Positions 27,601 to 34,478 are shown, counted from the stretch's first letter. The stretch: 64,000 nucleotides of DNA from Candidatus Kapaibacterium sp. (GCA_015490805.1 WFXC01000016.1:1-64000); one strand, 5' to 3'. Made by a program: numbers and translations. The notes: generated by a model from the letters alone, not told the origin.

Positions 27601-27691
27601 AGTAACAGCGCTGCGGCAGGTAGTGCTCCAGCTCCAGCAGCAAATCGAACAGCTTCAGCGACAACTCAAAGTGACGCAAAGCCAGCAGTAG
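21677..27691 (+). CDS. Giant fibre protein with YadA-head-like repeats and C-terminal coiled coil
   Basis: The product is 2004 aa from the ATG at 21677, preceded by CAGGAGA. The signal peptide ends at about 30 (IIAGWSQ). A tail-fibre-like N domain follows (SAGILIPRLTQAERDAI, LWLLIFNTTAQQFEYWNG). About 75-aa modules repeat (NVGIGTxxPxxxLHV...LRLEGLQ...VVYTTSAS...NFLGTTDNQPL). At about 230-395 there are eleven 15-residue repeats of the form STVGGGxxNTASGxY, and at about 880-1080 a more diverged block. Both blocks close with the same cap (RTFVWGYATATTAITASDAF). The C terminus has a short conserved-looking domain (about 1840-1920, GIDLQGYIGFLHTVVKAQQQ) and a Gln-rich coiled coil to the end, suggesting a trimer with a folding domain like S74 chaperones. 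No T9SS domain is seen. Function is probably adhesion. Confidence 0.88.
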   Translation: MMAQLWKPRLNTVLVSIALWTVCIIAGWSQTVFREGGIPRMVIATTGNVGIGTTTPTITALLELTSTSAGILIPRLTQAERDAINSPALWLLIFNTTAQQFEYWNGSQWIPLISGTTLTSSSWSLTGNAGTDPATNFLGTTDNQPLVIRTNNTEVIRITTTGDVGIGTNNPVYRLHVANDGMIYAEGTFNSGDVIPSGAKTAFIWNPRKAAIRAGQVTGNQWDDANVGNYSVAFGWDNTASGDYSTVGGGLWNTASGIRSTVGGGWQNTASYASTVGGGNSNDAIGFISTIGGGLENTASSDRTTIGGGAYNTASGYSSTVGGGENNTASGIYSTVGGGQNNTASGSSSTVSGGEYNTASGIYSTVGGGQNNTASGFWSTVSGGEYNTAGGDYSWAGGRFMYLNAAADRTFVWGYATATTAITASDAFLIGPYGNSYRVGINVLNPTAALHVTAGTWAYPLRLEGLQPLNNASTVLVTDAQGIVYTTSASALAASNAWLLTGNAGTNPASNFLGTTDNQPLVIRTNNTEVMRITVNGYVGIGTDTPGEMLDIVGNSDADLDLTSFGSSISTIHMRRALGSKSSPAPVTNNNNLGGIEGLGYDGTQYVRAAGIDFQVDGPVTANVVPGRIVFRVRRQGSTSWGGEEQVFIKNDGKVGIGVAHPTHRLHVVAETGEDPLRMEGLRTTTATVDLLVATTSGSVHTSNVQSLVGTVAWLLTGNAATNPATNFLGTTDNQPLIIKTNSVERMRIAATGNVGIGTALPSVQLHVKASSNPLRLEGLQPLSNASTVLAVDGSGVVYTTSASAFIGATAWLLSGNVLSGGEFLGSVNNIPVVVRVNNQEAFRWNTNASIQRRPGGNTRGYQAVDLQGSGASASEVASGDYSVLGGGINNTASGYGAVVSGGVGNTASGSRSGVGSGENNLASGNYGTIAGGRSNQATVDYATVGGGYNNWAQGHSSLIAGGSGNRATANASFVVGGQNNQANGNYGGIIGGQFNVVSGAHGAAIIGDHHEVSGFHSVVVGGSYNRVWGSYSTILNGEQQAAGGSYGVILGGRDNAAHGDYMAVGGRSMYGTSSAHRTFVWGYATATTAITASDAFLIGPYGNSYRVGINVLNPTAALHVNAGTWSYPLRVEGLPSTSASSTVLVSDAGGIIYTTSASSLVGSNVWLLTGNAGTNPASNFLGTTDNQPLSIRSNNKEVVRISTSGVQMLHHNTTSVLSIGPNQRVKIQEYQPHSGTDIGAPVWGRGRISVGGTVITGFWPAVKFNTYWNPAVSQNVHITTGSAFVINHEQNPAANNLVIYYSPYQSAGQQFQYNVGLALTTSGNVGIGTDAPTAKLHISAASTPLRLEGLQSTSATTTLLAADGQGVVYATNASSLINNQAWSLLGNSGTDPAVNFVGTIDAQPLVFRTGNVERARITTAGHLGIGTSNPGWLLDVAGSVHFGTSGNFGTITADMQAANVYAGGLQVRKRGTTGDANAAVVDGSEIGYHDFWGWDGSNYKRLAYVLVTAHGNITPGSGGGDYAIVTRDPTTNTEETRLFIDARGYVGIGTTTPQRRLVVGNDDINGISLEEGSSPNAGYLRFGDNTGWKFHIGRSRESTSGPLNTGTAGVLVTIQDNGNVGIGTTAPARTLVIEDDAAGANLVTLQNKNNGGYTSIDFLNNGGTMIMSLGAANPGIAGPFSGDAYVHSHNGADLYFGVSSLTGDIIFSTNNYTERMRITADGNVGIGNSAPPAALTITNAMELRGSGNVSSVESDILFTYSGGIAAQNSLYFFIDADNDNDDINSPRSFRFRHNGETISSTSTEDLMVIQENGRVGIGVSNPSNILTIVQNSPTDPIADAWTTYSTPETKIVLGKLDAEALEEYLRQFKQLPVYRWQRTESEPIRVSAMAEPGTPSEIMAYDEKGEIQGIDLQGYIGFLHTVVKAQQQILEQQQATIQQLQISTQRQQTEIQQLRQQLATLQQVLEQDRKRQAEVTALRQVVLQLQQQIEQLQRQLKVTQSQQ
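22377..22850 (+). repeat. 45-bp tandem repeats coding for STVGGGxxNTASG units
   Basis: Eleven tandem units, mostly 45 bp, with near-identical DNA in the last five (GGCGGGGGCGA-AACACCGCCAG pattern). Such identity favours recombination and copy-number change. Long antisense open frames here are by-products of the repeat. Confidence 0.85.
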
Positions 27692-27751
27692 AGCAATCTC
27701 ACGTTCCTGCGAGAGTGCGTGCATCCAGCGGAAGCGCACACCTTGGTGGAC

Positions 27752-27841
27752 ATTCTCTGGGAGCGCACACTTCAGTGTGCAACGATGCCGACGAAAGCCG
27801 GTGCTCCCGGCATTTGCCAGCGAAAGCCAGCACTCCCGGCA
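27752..27841 (+). repeat. Intergenic three-stem repeat, locus 5
   Basis: A full unit with outer arms CTGGGAGCG and GTGCTCCCGG, hairpin GCACACTTCAGTGTGC and hairpin GCCGACGAAAGCCGG, then a second-hairpin copy GCCAGCGAAAGCCAGC and CACTCCCGG. It sits between the fibre gene stop and the converging TSUP gene stop. Confidence 0.75.
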
Positions 27842-27860
27842 AAACATCACTTTTTCACTA

Positions 27861-28616
27861 CTACCACTGAGTATACAAAAAGTAGAGGGCAAAGAGCAGG
27901 ATCGTGGTACCATAGATGCGTTCCAGCACCTGATTCCGCAACCGAATGGCGATCCGTGCTCCCCAGTAGCCAAAAGGGATCACAATCGCAGCAAGGAGTC
28001 CGGCAACGACAGGATCGATATGCTGCAACAGGAAATGGGTAATTGTGGACGGAATAGCAAAGCCGGCAACACAGAGCAACGATGTCGCTAATGCCTGCTT
28101 CAACGGTAATCGCAGCAACCGGACAAAGGCAGGCACCATCACAATGCCCCCGCCAATCGCTAAAAATCCAGAGAGAAAGCCTGCCACCATCCCGGTCACC
28201 AGGACATTAAAGGTCGTCACATTTGGTTCCTGTTCCACTCTTCCTCGCAGAATCCAGCCCCGGATAAAGAACATCGCACCCGTTCCAAACAAAAACACTG
28301 CGGTGAGAATCATCAACAGTTGTCCGCTCACCCATTCCGTAGCGTATGCGCCAAACACATTCGCAGGAATCCCTACCAGTAGTGTTGTTCGGGCAACGCG
28401 CCAGTGAACCAGCTTCTTCCGGGAATACGCTACAGCACCAGCGACGGCTGACGGAATGGCAACGGGGATGGGCGTTCCCAGCGCCAGCAATGGGGGTAAT
28501 GCCAGAAAAATCCGGAGCAAAGGGGTCGACAGGAGTGCTCCGCCGATACCAAACAACCCGGAGCTCAATCCTACAACAGCGCCGATCCACAGAATGTGGT
28601 ACCATTGTGGCGGCAT
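27861..28616 (-). CDS. TSUP (TauE/SafE) family membrane transporter
   Basis: The 251-aa product has about eight hydrophobic segments in two homologous halves, each with the family's glycine-rich signature (LSSGLFGIGGALLSTPLL near the start; VAGFLSGFLAIGGGIVMVPA in the middle). Members export small sulfur-containing or carboxylic anions such as sulfite or sulfoacetate across the inner membrane; the substrate here is unknown. Its ATG overlaps the pyk stop by one base (TGATG). It is therefore the last gene of the pfkA-DUF1844-nadK-pyk transcript, an unusual companion for glycolytic genes. Confidence 0.88.
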   Translation of the reverse strand: MPPQWYHILWIGAVVGLSSGLFGIGGALLSTPLLRIFLALPPLLALGTPIPVAIPSAVAGAVAYSRKKLVHWRVARTTLLVGIPANVFGAYATEWVSGQLLMILTAVFLFGTGAMFFIRGWILRGRVEQEPNVTTFNVLVTGMVAGFLSGFLAIGGGIVMVPAFVRLLRLPLKQALATSLLCVAGFAIPSTITHFLLQHIDPVVAGLLAAIVIPFGYWGARIAIRLRNQVLERIYGTTILLFALYFLYTQW

Positions 28617-30070
28617 CAGAGTTGCTCAATTGCAATCATATTCGTGCGCACCTTCTGTTGCAACGGTCGACCCAGCGTAATCACCACTCTGGACCCTTTC
28701 GGAAAGAATTCTGCTGCCAATCGTTGCTTGATCTGCTCAATAGCTTCGTCGGTATTGGTGAACTTCGGAAAGAGCAATGGAATGACACCCCATAGTAATT
28801 TGACCCGCCGGGCAATGGTCCGATCATAGGTCACCGCAAACAGGGATGGCTGGGGACGTTGTGCCGCTACCTGACGCAGCGTCTCCCCGCTATAGGTCAA
28901 AATTGCCAATGCCGCAACGGGCAAATTCCGGGCGATTTCCACCGCTGCTTTAGCAATGGCAATGGGCCGTTGATCTCTGGTTGACCATCCTTTGGGTTCG
29001 CTGCGCGGATGCCATTGCGGCAATTCCCGTTCAGCAGCAGAACAAATCATTCGCATATATGCCACCGCTTCCACCGGATATGCACCGACGGAAGTTTCCG
29101 CACTGAGCATCACCACATCCGTTCCGTCCAGCACAGCATTGGCAACATCACTGGCTTCTGCCCGTGTTGGGCGCGGATTGTGTACCATCGATTCCAGCAT
29201 CTGCGTTGCGGTAATGACCGGTTTTGCCCGCTCATTGCACATCCGGATAATGCGTTTCTGCACAATCGGCACTTCCGCCGCCGGAATTTCCACGCCCAGA
29301 TCGCCACGGGCGATCATAATAGCATCAGATGCGTGGATAATGGCTTCAATGTTATTCACCGCTTCCGGCTTTTCAATTTTGGCAATCAGCCACGGCTCAA
29401 CCACTGGCTGCTGGCGGTGAATGAACCGACGAACCGCCTGCACATCTTTCTCACTGCGAACAAAGGAAATCGCAATGTAATCACACTGATGCTCCAGTGC
29501 AAAGCGAACATCCCGGCGGTCTTTGGGAGTAAAAGCAGGCAGTGTTAACGCTACTCCCGGCACATTGATCCCTTTTCGGGACTTCAGGATACCACCATCA
29601 ATCACCACCGCTTTCACAATGCCGTTGCGCACCTGCTCAACCCGCACCTGAAGTAAACCATCATCAAACAGCAGAACATTGCCTGGCTTAATATCCTGCG
29701 CCAGGGTTGGGAATTGCAATGGAATAACACCCGACGGCTTACCCATCTGCTGCCATTTCCGAACAGTGGTAAAATACGCGAGATCTCCGGGACGGAGCAT
29801 TACCTCTCCATTGGGTAAATCTCCAACCCGCAGTTTCGGCCCCTGAATATCCGCGACGATGGGGATTACTATGTTAAGCTCTTTTTCCAGCGAGCGGATC
29901 AGCTCGATAATGCGAGCGTGCATCTCGTGATTGCCGTGGGACATATTAAGGCGGAACGCCGAAGCGCCCGCTTCCAGCACCGCTCGTAGCTTTTCCCTCG
30001 ACGCAATCGCGGGACCCACGGTACACAGAATCTTGGTGCGGTACGTAACCGCCGGTGCTTTTCGCATCAT
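28616..30070 (-). CDS. pyk: Pyruvate kinase
   Basis: The 484-aa product is of normal length for bacterial pyruvate kinase. The TKILCTVGPAIASREKL start, RLNMSHG, ADIQGPKLRVG, the catalytic-Lys segment WLIAKIEKPEAVNNIEAI, the Mg-binding MIARGDLGVEIP and the NPRPTRAEASDVANAVLDGTD block are all intact. It catalyses phosphoenolpyruvate + ADP to pyruvate + ATP, the last step of glycolysis. The C-terminal allosteric domain follows (ILTYSGETLRQVAAQRP). It begins three bases after the nadK stop and overlaps the TSUP start. Two adjacent ATGs (30070, 30067) are possible starts. Confidence 0.97.
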   Translation of the reverse strand: MMRKAPAVTYRTKILCTVGPAIASREKLRAVLEAGASAFRLNMSHGNHEMHARIIELIRSLEKELNIVIPIVADIQGPKLRVGDLPNGEVMLRPGDLAYFTTVRKWQQMGKPSGVIPLQFPTLAQDIKPGNVLLFDDGLLQVRVEQVRNGIVKAVVIDGGILKSRKGINVPGVALTLPAFTPKDRRDVRFALEHQCDYIAISFVRSEKDVQAVRRFIHRQQPVVEPWLIAKIEKPEAVNNIEAIIHASDAIMIARGDLGVEIPAAEVPIVQKRIIRMCNERAKPVITATQMLESMVHNPRPTRAEASDVANAVLDGTDVVMLSAETSVGAYPVEAVAYMRMICSAAERELPQWHPRSEPKGWSTRDQRPIAIAKAAVEIARNLPVAALAILTYSGETLRQVAAQRPQPSLFAVTYDRTIARRVKLLWGVIPLLFPKFTNTDEAIEQIKQRLAAEFFPKGSRVVITLGRPLQQKVRTNMIAIEQL

Positions 30071-30073
30071 TTG

Positions 30074-30973
30074 CTATGAACGTTCTTTCGCTGTGACACC
30101 AGAATGAGGTGATTGTACGGTATCCGTTGCCCACAGCAGCTTCTCTTTCAGCAAGTCGTAGTACGTCCGGGTTTTCTGCCGCAGCAACTTAAACGCATAC
30201 CGGGATTTATACAGTGGGACTCGCTGATTATTGCCTAGGGGCTGGACGACCATCCCATCTGCCAGCAGTTGTACATGTCCCGATTCCGAAAACGGCTCCA
30301 CCGCAATCTCGACGCTATCAGGAACAACCAGCGGACGAACCGTTAGCGAATGTGGCGCCACAGGAGTGATGCAAAAGACATCGCACGACGGGGCAATAAT
30401 CGGACCCCCGCTGGCAAGGGAATACGCTGTTGACCCTGTTGGGGTGGAGACAATCAGCGCATCGGCGCGATAGCTGGAAATTAACTTACCATCGATGTAT
30501 GCTTTGACCGTAATCATCCGGGAAAAATCCTGCTTGTGCACGACGAAATCGTTCAACGCATACGCCACCTGATCGTTAATTCGGCATTCCAGCACTGACC
30601 GGTGCTCAATAATGTAGTCACCTGTCAACACGGCGGAAATAGCGGCATCCAGTTGTTCAACGGAAAACTCTGCCAGAAATCCCAGTTTCCCAATGTTGAT
30701 TCCCATCACGGGCAAAGCACTTTTGAGAAAAATATGGCACGCCTTCAGCATTGTGCCATCGCCACCAAAGGACATCACGACGTCGGCAAAGCGCTCAAAC
30801 TCCTCAAATGGCAGCACCTTTACATATTCCCGCGCTGGGCTGCTCAACCGGCGTGCTGCTTCAGGATCGATGCAGCACGGTACATCCAGCGACTGAAGCA
30901 TTTGAATAGCACGTTCCACTGCTTCCAGCGCCTGCGGCTTGCCAAGGTGGACAAATAATCCGATACGTCTCAT
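30074..30973 (-). CDS. nadK: NAD kinase
   Basis: The 299-aa product phosphorylates NAD to NADP. The GGDGT motif is at residues 70-74 (VVMSFGGDGTMLKA). It is followed by GINIGKLGFLAEF, the NDFVVHK segment (AYALNDFVVHK) and the nucleotide-binding VSTPTGSTAYSLASGGPI. The C-terminal 30 residues (LLWATDTVQSPHSGVTAKERS) extend beyond the core. Its ATG overlaps the DUF1844 stop as ATGA, so translation is coupled. It sits between pfkA and pyk, linking NADP supply to glycolytic expression. Confidence 0.96.
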   Translation of the reverse strand: MRRIGLFVHLGKPQALEAVERAIQMLQSLDVPCCIDPEAARRLSSPAREYVKVLPFEEFERFADVVMSFGGDGTMLKACHIFLKSALPVMGINIGKLGFLAEFSVEQLDAAISAVLTGDYIIEHRSVLECRINDQVAYALNDFVVHKQDFSRMITVKAYIDGKLISSYRADALIVSTPTGSTAYSLASGGPIIAPSCDVFCITPVAPHSLTVRPLVVPDSVEIAVEPFSESGHVQLLADGMVVQPLGNNQRVPLYKSRYAFKLLRQKTRTYYDLLKEKLLWATDTVQSPHSGVTAKERS

Positions 30974-31320
30974 TGTTCCGCTGACGACTCCGACGATGAA
31001 GACGCTTCCGGCGATCCCGATGGATCAGAGGATGGAGAGTCCGATCCAGATTCAGCAGATGTTTGCGCAGCTTGCTGTGCCTGCCGCTCTTTTTCCAGCG
31101 CATAGTTGACGCGTAACACGTGCAGCGCATCCTGAAGAATGCGCTTTTCGGTCTCAGAAAGATTCCCCTGCGTCTTTTCCTCCAGCAACGCCAGCACTTC
31201 AATCGAAATTTTCGCCAGGCGCAAATCCACCTGCGTTTGCCCCGTCAGTGGATTATGCAGTTTACCTAAGCCGATCATTCCCTGCGTGTAAAACTGCTGA
31301 ACCAATTCTTCCCAGCGCAT
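30970..31320 (-). CDS. DUF1844-family small protein
   Basis: The product is 116 aa from the ATG at 31320, which overlaps the pfkA stop (TAATG). An upstream ATG at 31332 lies inside pfkA. The first 80 residues match the DUF1844 pattern: a hydrophobic helix, GLGKLHNPLTGQTQVDLRLAKISIEVLALLEEKT, then GNLSETEKRILQDALHVLRVNY. The last 35 residues are a Ser/Glu/Pro-rich disordered tail. No biochemical role is established for DUF1844 that I can cite. Its overlap with both pfkA and nadK suggests a stoichiometric or regulatory link with these enzymes, which is inference. Confidence 0.85.
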   Translation of the reverse strand: MRWEELVQQFYTQGMIGLGKLHNPLTGQTQVDLRLAKISIEVLALLEEKTQGNLSETEKRILQDALHVLRVNYALEKERQAQQAAQTSAESGSDSPSSDPSGSPEASSSSESSAEQ

Positions 31321-32279
31321 TATACCAACCATTTCGCTAATTCCACATACACCGATGGAACGATGCGACGATAGCGTTCCAGCGTTTCAAAGGGAACGAA
31401 TGTCAATTGTCCCTGGTGCTGTCCTACATATCCATCGGTTTTCCTTTCCAGAAGGGCATCAACTGCCACCTTGCCCAGGAAACTGCCCAGGAGCCGATCC
31501 CGCACTGTCGGCGATCCTCCCCGCTGAATATGTCCCAACAACGTTACTCGCGACTCAATGCCATACTGCTCTCGAAAATACTCCGCAAATGCCAGCGCGC
31601 CTCCTTTCTCGTCTCCTTCAGCAACGACAACGATCACGCGCCGATCCGGTCCAATGCGCTGAATTTCTTCGTACAGACTCTGAAAATCTGTTCGTTCCTC
31701 CGGCAGGGCAATATATTCTGCTCCTCCTGCAATGCCGGCATACAGGGCAATATATCCCGACCACCGCCCCATCACCTCGACAAAAAAGATTCTGCCGTGC
31801 GACTCTGCTGTATCGCGAATTTTGTCAATCGCTTCCATTGCCGTATTGACCGCCGTATCAAACCCCAACGATTCATCAATCCCCGGAATATCGTTGTCGA
31901 TAGTCGCAGGAACACCGACGATGGGAATCTGATGCTCCTGCCACAATGCGTGAGCTGCTTTGAACGAACCTTCTCCTCCGCAGATAATCACTCCGTCAAT
32001 CCCTGCACGACGGAGCTGTTCTGCACACCGGGCGCGAACCGATGGGTTCAAAAAATCCGGGAATCGGGACGTTCCCAGAATTGTCCCGCCACGCCCAATG
32101 ATATCAACCGTATCCAGCCGACCAAGCGGGATAAAATCGCCTGCCGCCAATCCCCGCAACCCGGAACGGACGCCCTGCACCTCGATCCCCCTGCGCTCTG
32201 CGTAGCGTACCACTGCACGAATACAGGCGTTCATCCCCGGCGCATCTCCTCCGCTGGTCAGCAATCCAATCCGCTGCAT
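31320..32279 (-). CDS. pfkA: 6-phosphofructokinase
   Basis: The product is 319 aa from the ATG at 32279; the longer frame to 32402 runs through a promoter box and is not used. It starts MQRIGLLTSGGDAPGMN, as in PfkA. The enzyme phosphorylates fructose 6-phosphate to the 1,6-bisphosphate. The active-site segment is PATIDNDIPG (E. coli PGTIDND), with the catalytic Asp kept. MGRWSGYIAL and the C-terminal LGHIQRGGSPTVRDR are present. Two deviations occur: GGEGS (101-105) where ATP enzymes have GGDGS, and Ala before TIDND where ATP enzymes have Gly and PPi enzymes have Lys. ATP dependence is more likely, but the donor is not certain. First gene of its operon. Confidence 0.94.
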   Translation of the reverse strand: MQRIGLLTSGGDAPGMNACIRAVVRYAERRGIEVQGVRSGLRGLAAGDFIPLGRLDTVDIIGRGGTILGTSRFPDFLNPSVRARCAEQLRRAGIDGVIICGGEGSFKAAHALWQEHQIPIVGVPATIDNDIPGIDESLGFDTAVNTAMEAIDKIRDTAESHGRIFFVEVMGRWSGYIALYAGIAGGAEYIALPEERTDFQSLYEEIQRIGPDRRVIVVVAEGDEKGGALAFAEYFREQYGIESRVTLLGHIQRGGSPTVRDRLLGSFLGKVAVDALLERKTDGYVGQHQGQLTFVPFETLERYRRIVPSVYVELAKWLV

Positions 32280-32309
32280 CCTCTTTCCGAACTCTGACCG
32301 CAAAAAGAC

Positions 32310-32317
32310 AAATATAC
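32310..32317 (-). promoter_or_regulatory. TAnnTTTG -7 promoter element of the pfkA operon
   Basis: TATATTTG on the minus strand, full consensus, about 31 nt before the pfkA ATG at 32279. No good -33 TTG is visible. Confidence 0.6.
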
Positions 32318-32680
32318 AGAAAACCGTTTGGAGAGAGGATCGACTTTCAGTCAACATCTTTTCGTCTAAACACTTTTTCTTTCGCAGCCCCCACCATTCC
32401 ACTCAATCTGTCGACACAACAGACAGCGCTGTAAAAAGCATCGGACGGCACAAAGCGCTACCTTTGCCAGGCGACTTTACATCGCTATCCTCTGTGTCTT
32501 TCTACTCCCAGCGTGTTGTTGAGCCCCTTTTTAATCCCCCTTCCCCGATTCTGCGACTTCCACCGCTGCTCTGCACAGGATGAACCTCGCTCAGAACTTT
32601 AGGCTGAAACTCCACCAGCGACAAACTACAGGACTTCACAGCACGTTTGCATCATACCGAACAATACAAAGCGTACAAAG
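32318..32680. other. Spacer between pfkA promoter and the AAA gene
   Basis: No gene is apparent in this divergent region. A TACCTTTG at 32459-32466 matches the -7 consensus on the + strand but is 215 nt before the AAA start and lacks a -33 partner, so it is only a weak candidate promoter. Confidence 0.35.
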
Positions 32681-33790
32681 ATGTTGCAACGCATTGTACT
32701 CGGCGGATACAAATCAATCCGAAACGTAGATCTGGAGCTTCGCCCCATCAATATTCTCATTGGAGCCAACGGCTCAGGGAAGTCCAATTTCATCAGCATT
32801 TTCCAGTTTATGAACCGCCTCGTCAACCAGGGAATGCAACGATACGTTGCCCAAGCAGGTGGTGCAAACCAACTGCTTCACTATGGACGCAAAGGCAGTG
32901 ACCGCCTTTTCGTAGAACTCTGGTTCCGCACTGACGAATCGCTTCTCAACGGCTACCGCTGCTCACTGATCCCGACCGATGAAGATCTGCTCGTCTTCGA
33001 AGAAGAGTCTGCTGCTTTCCATAATCTTTCCGAGTACCCCGACCCTTATTGGTCAAAAGAGTCTCATACCGTGCACAGTGAAACGCTGCTACCCCAGTGG
33101 GTAGAGGAAGGGAATAGGGGGTCGCGCTATGTGTTGCAAGCTCTGAAGTCCTGGCAAGTGTACCACTTCCACGATACAAGCCCATCAGCGCGAGTCAAAC
33201 AAACGGGTGACATTTATGACAACCTTTTCCTCCGTCCTGATGCCTCCAATCTGGCAGCATATCTGTATCTACTTCAGGAACAATTCCCAAAACACTACCG
33301 GAACATTGTCGACACCATTCGCCGGGTCGCCCCATTCTTCGGCGATTTCGTGCTCCGCCCATCTCCTTTGAATCCGGACACCATCCGGCTGGAGTGGCAG
33401 GAACGCGGTTCTGATATGCTCTTCGGTCCTCACGCTCTTTCCGACGGAACACTGCGCTTTATGTGCCTTGCTACCCTGTTTCTCCAGCCCCCTTCCAAGT
33501 TGCCTGCAACTATCATTTTAGATGAACCAGAATTAGGACTGCATCCTGCTGCTATTGCGCTCCTTGCAGAAATGATTCATAGCACAGCCACCCATACCCA
33601 GGTGATCGTTGCGACACAATCTGTTACCTTACTCAACCATTTTACTGTCGATGACGTGCTGGTCCTTGGGCGCTTCAACGGCGAAACTGTCTTTCAACGG
33701 TTGTCCCCGGAAAGCTTAGCCGATTGGCTGCAAGATTATAGCCTGGGTGATCTCTGGGAAAAAAATCTTCTGGGAGGTCGCCCGGTATGA
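32681..33790 (+). CDS. AAA ATPase of a putative defence pair
   Basis: The 369-aa product is an AAA_21/COG4637-type predicted ATPase. Walker A is GANGSGKSN at about 28-36. An ABC-like signature LSDGTLRFM is at about 256, Walker B is TIILDEPELGLHP near 280-292, and a following VIVATQSVTLLNHF carries the usual sensor region. Related ATPases (OLD, AriA of PARIS, RloA) act in phage defence with a nuclease partner. Its stop overlaps the next gene's ATG by four bases (ATGA). That gene encodes a DUF4276 protein with a TOPRIM-like motif, so a two-component defence system is the best reading. This is inference from architecture. Confidence 0.88.
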   Translation: MLQRIVLGGYKSIRNVDLELRPINILIGANGSGKSNFISIFQFMNRLVNQGMQRYVAQAGGANQLLHYGRKGSDRLFVELWFRTDESLLNGYRCSLIPTDEDLLVFEEESAAFHNLSEYPDPYWSKESHTVHSETLLPQWVEEGNRGSRYVLQALKSWQVYHFHDTSPSARVKQTGDIYDNLFLRPDASNLAAYLYLLQEQFPKHYRNIVDTIRRVAPFFGDFVLRPSPLNPDTIRLEWQERGSDMLFGPHALSDGTLRFMCLATLFLQPPSKLPATIILDEPELGLHPAAIALLAEMIHSTATHTQVIVATQSVTLLNHFTVDDVLVLGRFNGETVFQRLSPESLADWLQDYSLGDLWEKNLLGGRPV

Positions 33791-34478
33791 GCAGCTTGGG
33801 ACTTATTTACGTGGAAGGTCCTTCAGAAGAACAATTTGTGTACCAACTGCTGAAGCCTCACTTCCAGCAGTGGTGCAACCTGACTCTGCAACCAATTGTG
33901 TCTCGAACAAAGCGCACCGCTGTCCGGACATTCACCGGCGGCATTACCAGTTACGCCAGAATTCGGAAAGAGATCCACAACCTGCTGCGCAATTCCGCTG
34001 CCTTATTTGTCACCACAATGATCGACTTTTATGGACTACCCAAGGACTACCCAAGGACTTTCCGGGACTAAAACAATTGAACACCCTCCGTTTCGCAACA
34101 CCTGAACAGCGAGTTCTCTACCTTGAAAACGAATTCGCCAAGAACATCAACAACAATCGATTTATTCCATTCCTTACCCTGCACGAGTTTGAAACCTTCG
34201 TCCTGGTCGATCCCGACCAGTTAGAGGAAGCACTGCCACAATATCCCAGCAGAGCGGCACAACTCAAAAAGCAGATCGGCAACACTCCTCCCGAAGAGAT
34301 CAACGATGGCTCTGCCACTCATCCTGCTGCCCGTATCATCGCATTCTTCCCCGAGTACAAGAAAGCCCTCCACGGACCCCTCATTGCGCAACGAATCGGA
34401 CTTCCTACCCTCCGTAAAGCCTGTCCCCATTTCCACCAATGGCTCCAAACTCTTGAACAACGGTGTACTCGGCAATAA
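33787..34478 (+). pseudogene. DUF4276 (TOPRIM-like) protein gene, frameshifted by 11-bp duplication
   Basis: The ATG at 33787 overlaps the ATPase stop. The 5' frame gives MSSLGLIYVEGPSEEQFVYQ (the VEG..E pattern fits a TOPRIM first motif), then TSYARIRKEI and VTTMIDFYGLPKDYPRTFRD, then a stop at 34071. The rest of the family sequence (GLKQLNTLRFATPEQ, FIPFLTLHEFETFVLVDPDQ, HPAARIIAFFPEYKK) continues in another frame to 34478. Between them the 11 bp GGACTACCCAA is present twice in tandem (34033-34054). Deleting one copy restores a continuous 226-aa protein reading DFYGLPKDFPGLKQL. The duplication is therefore the sole lesion and could revert by slippage. Confidence 0.88.
34033..34054 (+). repeat. 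11-bp tandem duplication that breaks the DUF4276 frame
   Basis: GGACTACCCAA occurs twice without gap, followed by a partial third copy GGACT. It lies inside a conserved motif of the DUF4276 protein. Confidence 0.92.

Noticed and set aside
32459-32466. TACCTTTG as promoter of the AAA gene
   Set aside because: It matches the consensus but is 215 nt from the start and has no -33 partner; kept only as a weak note in the spacer entry.
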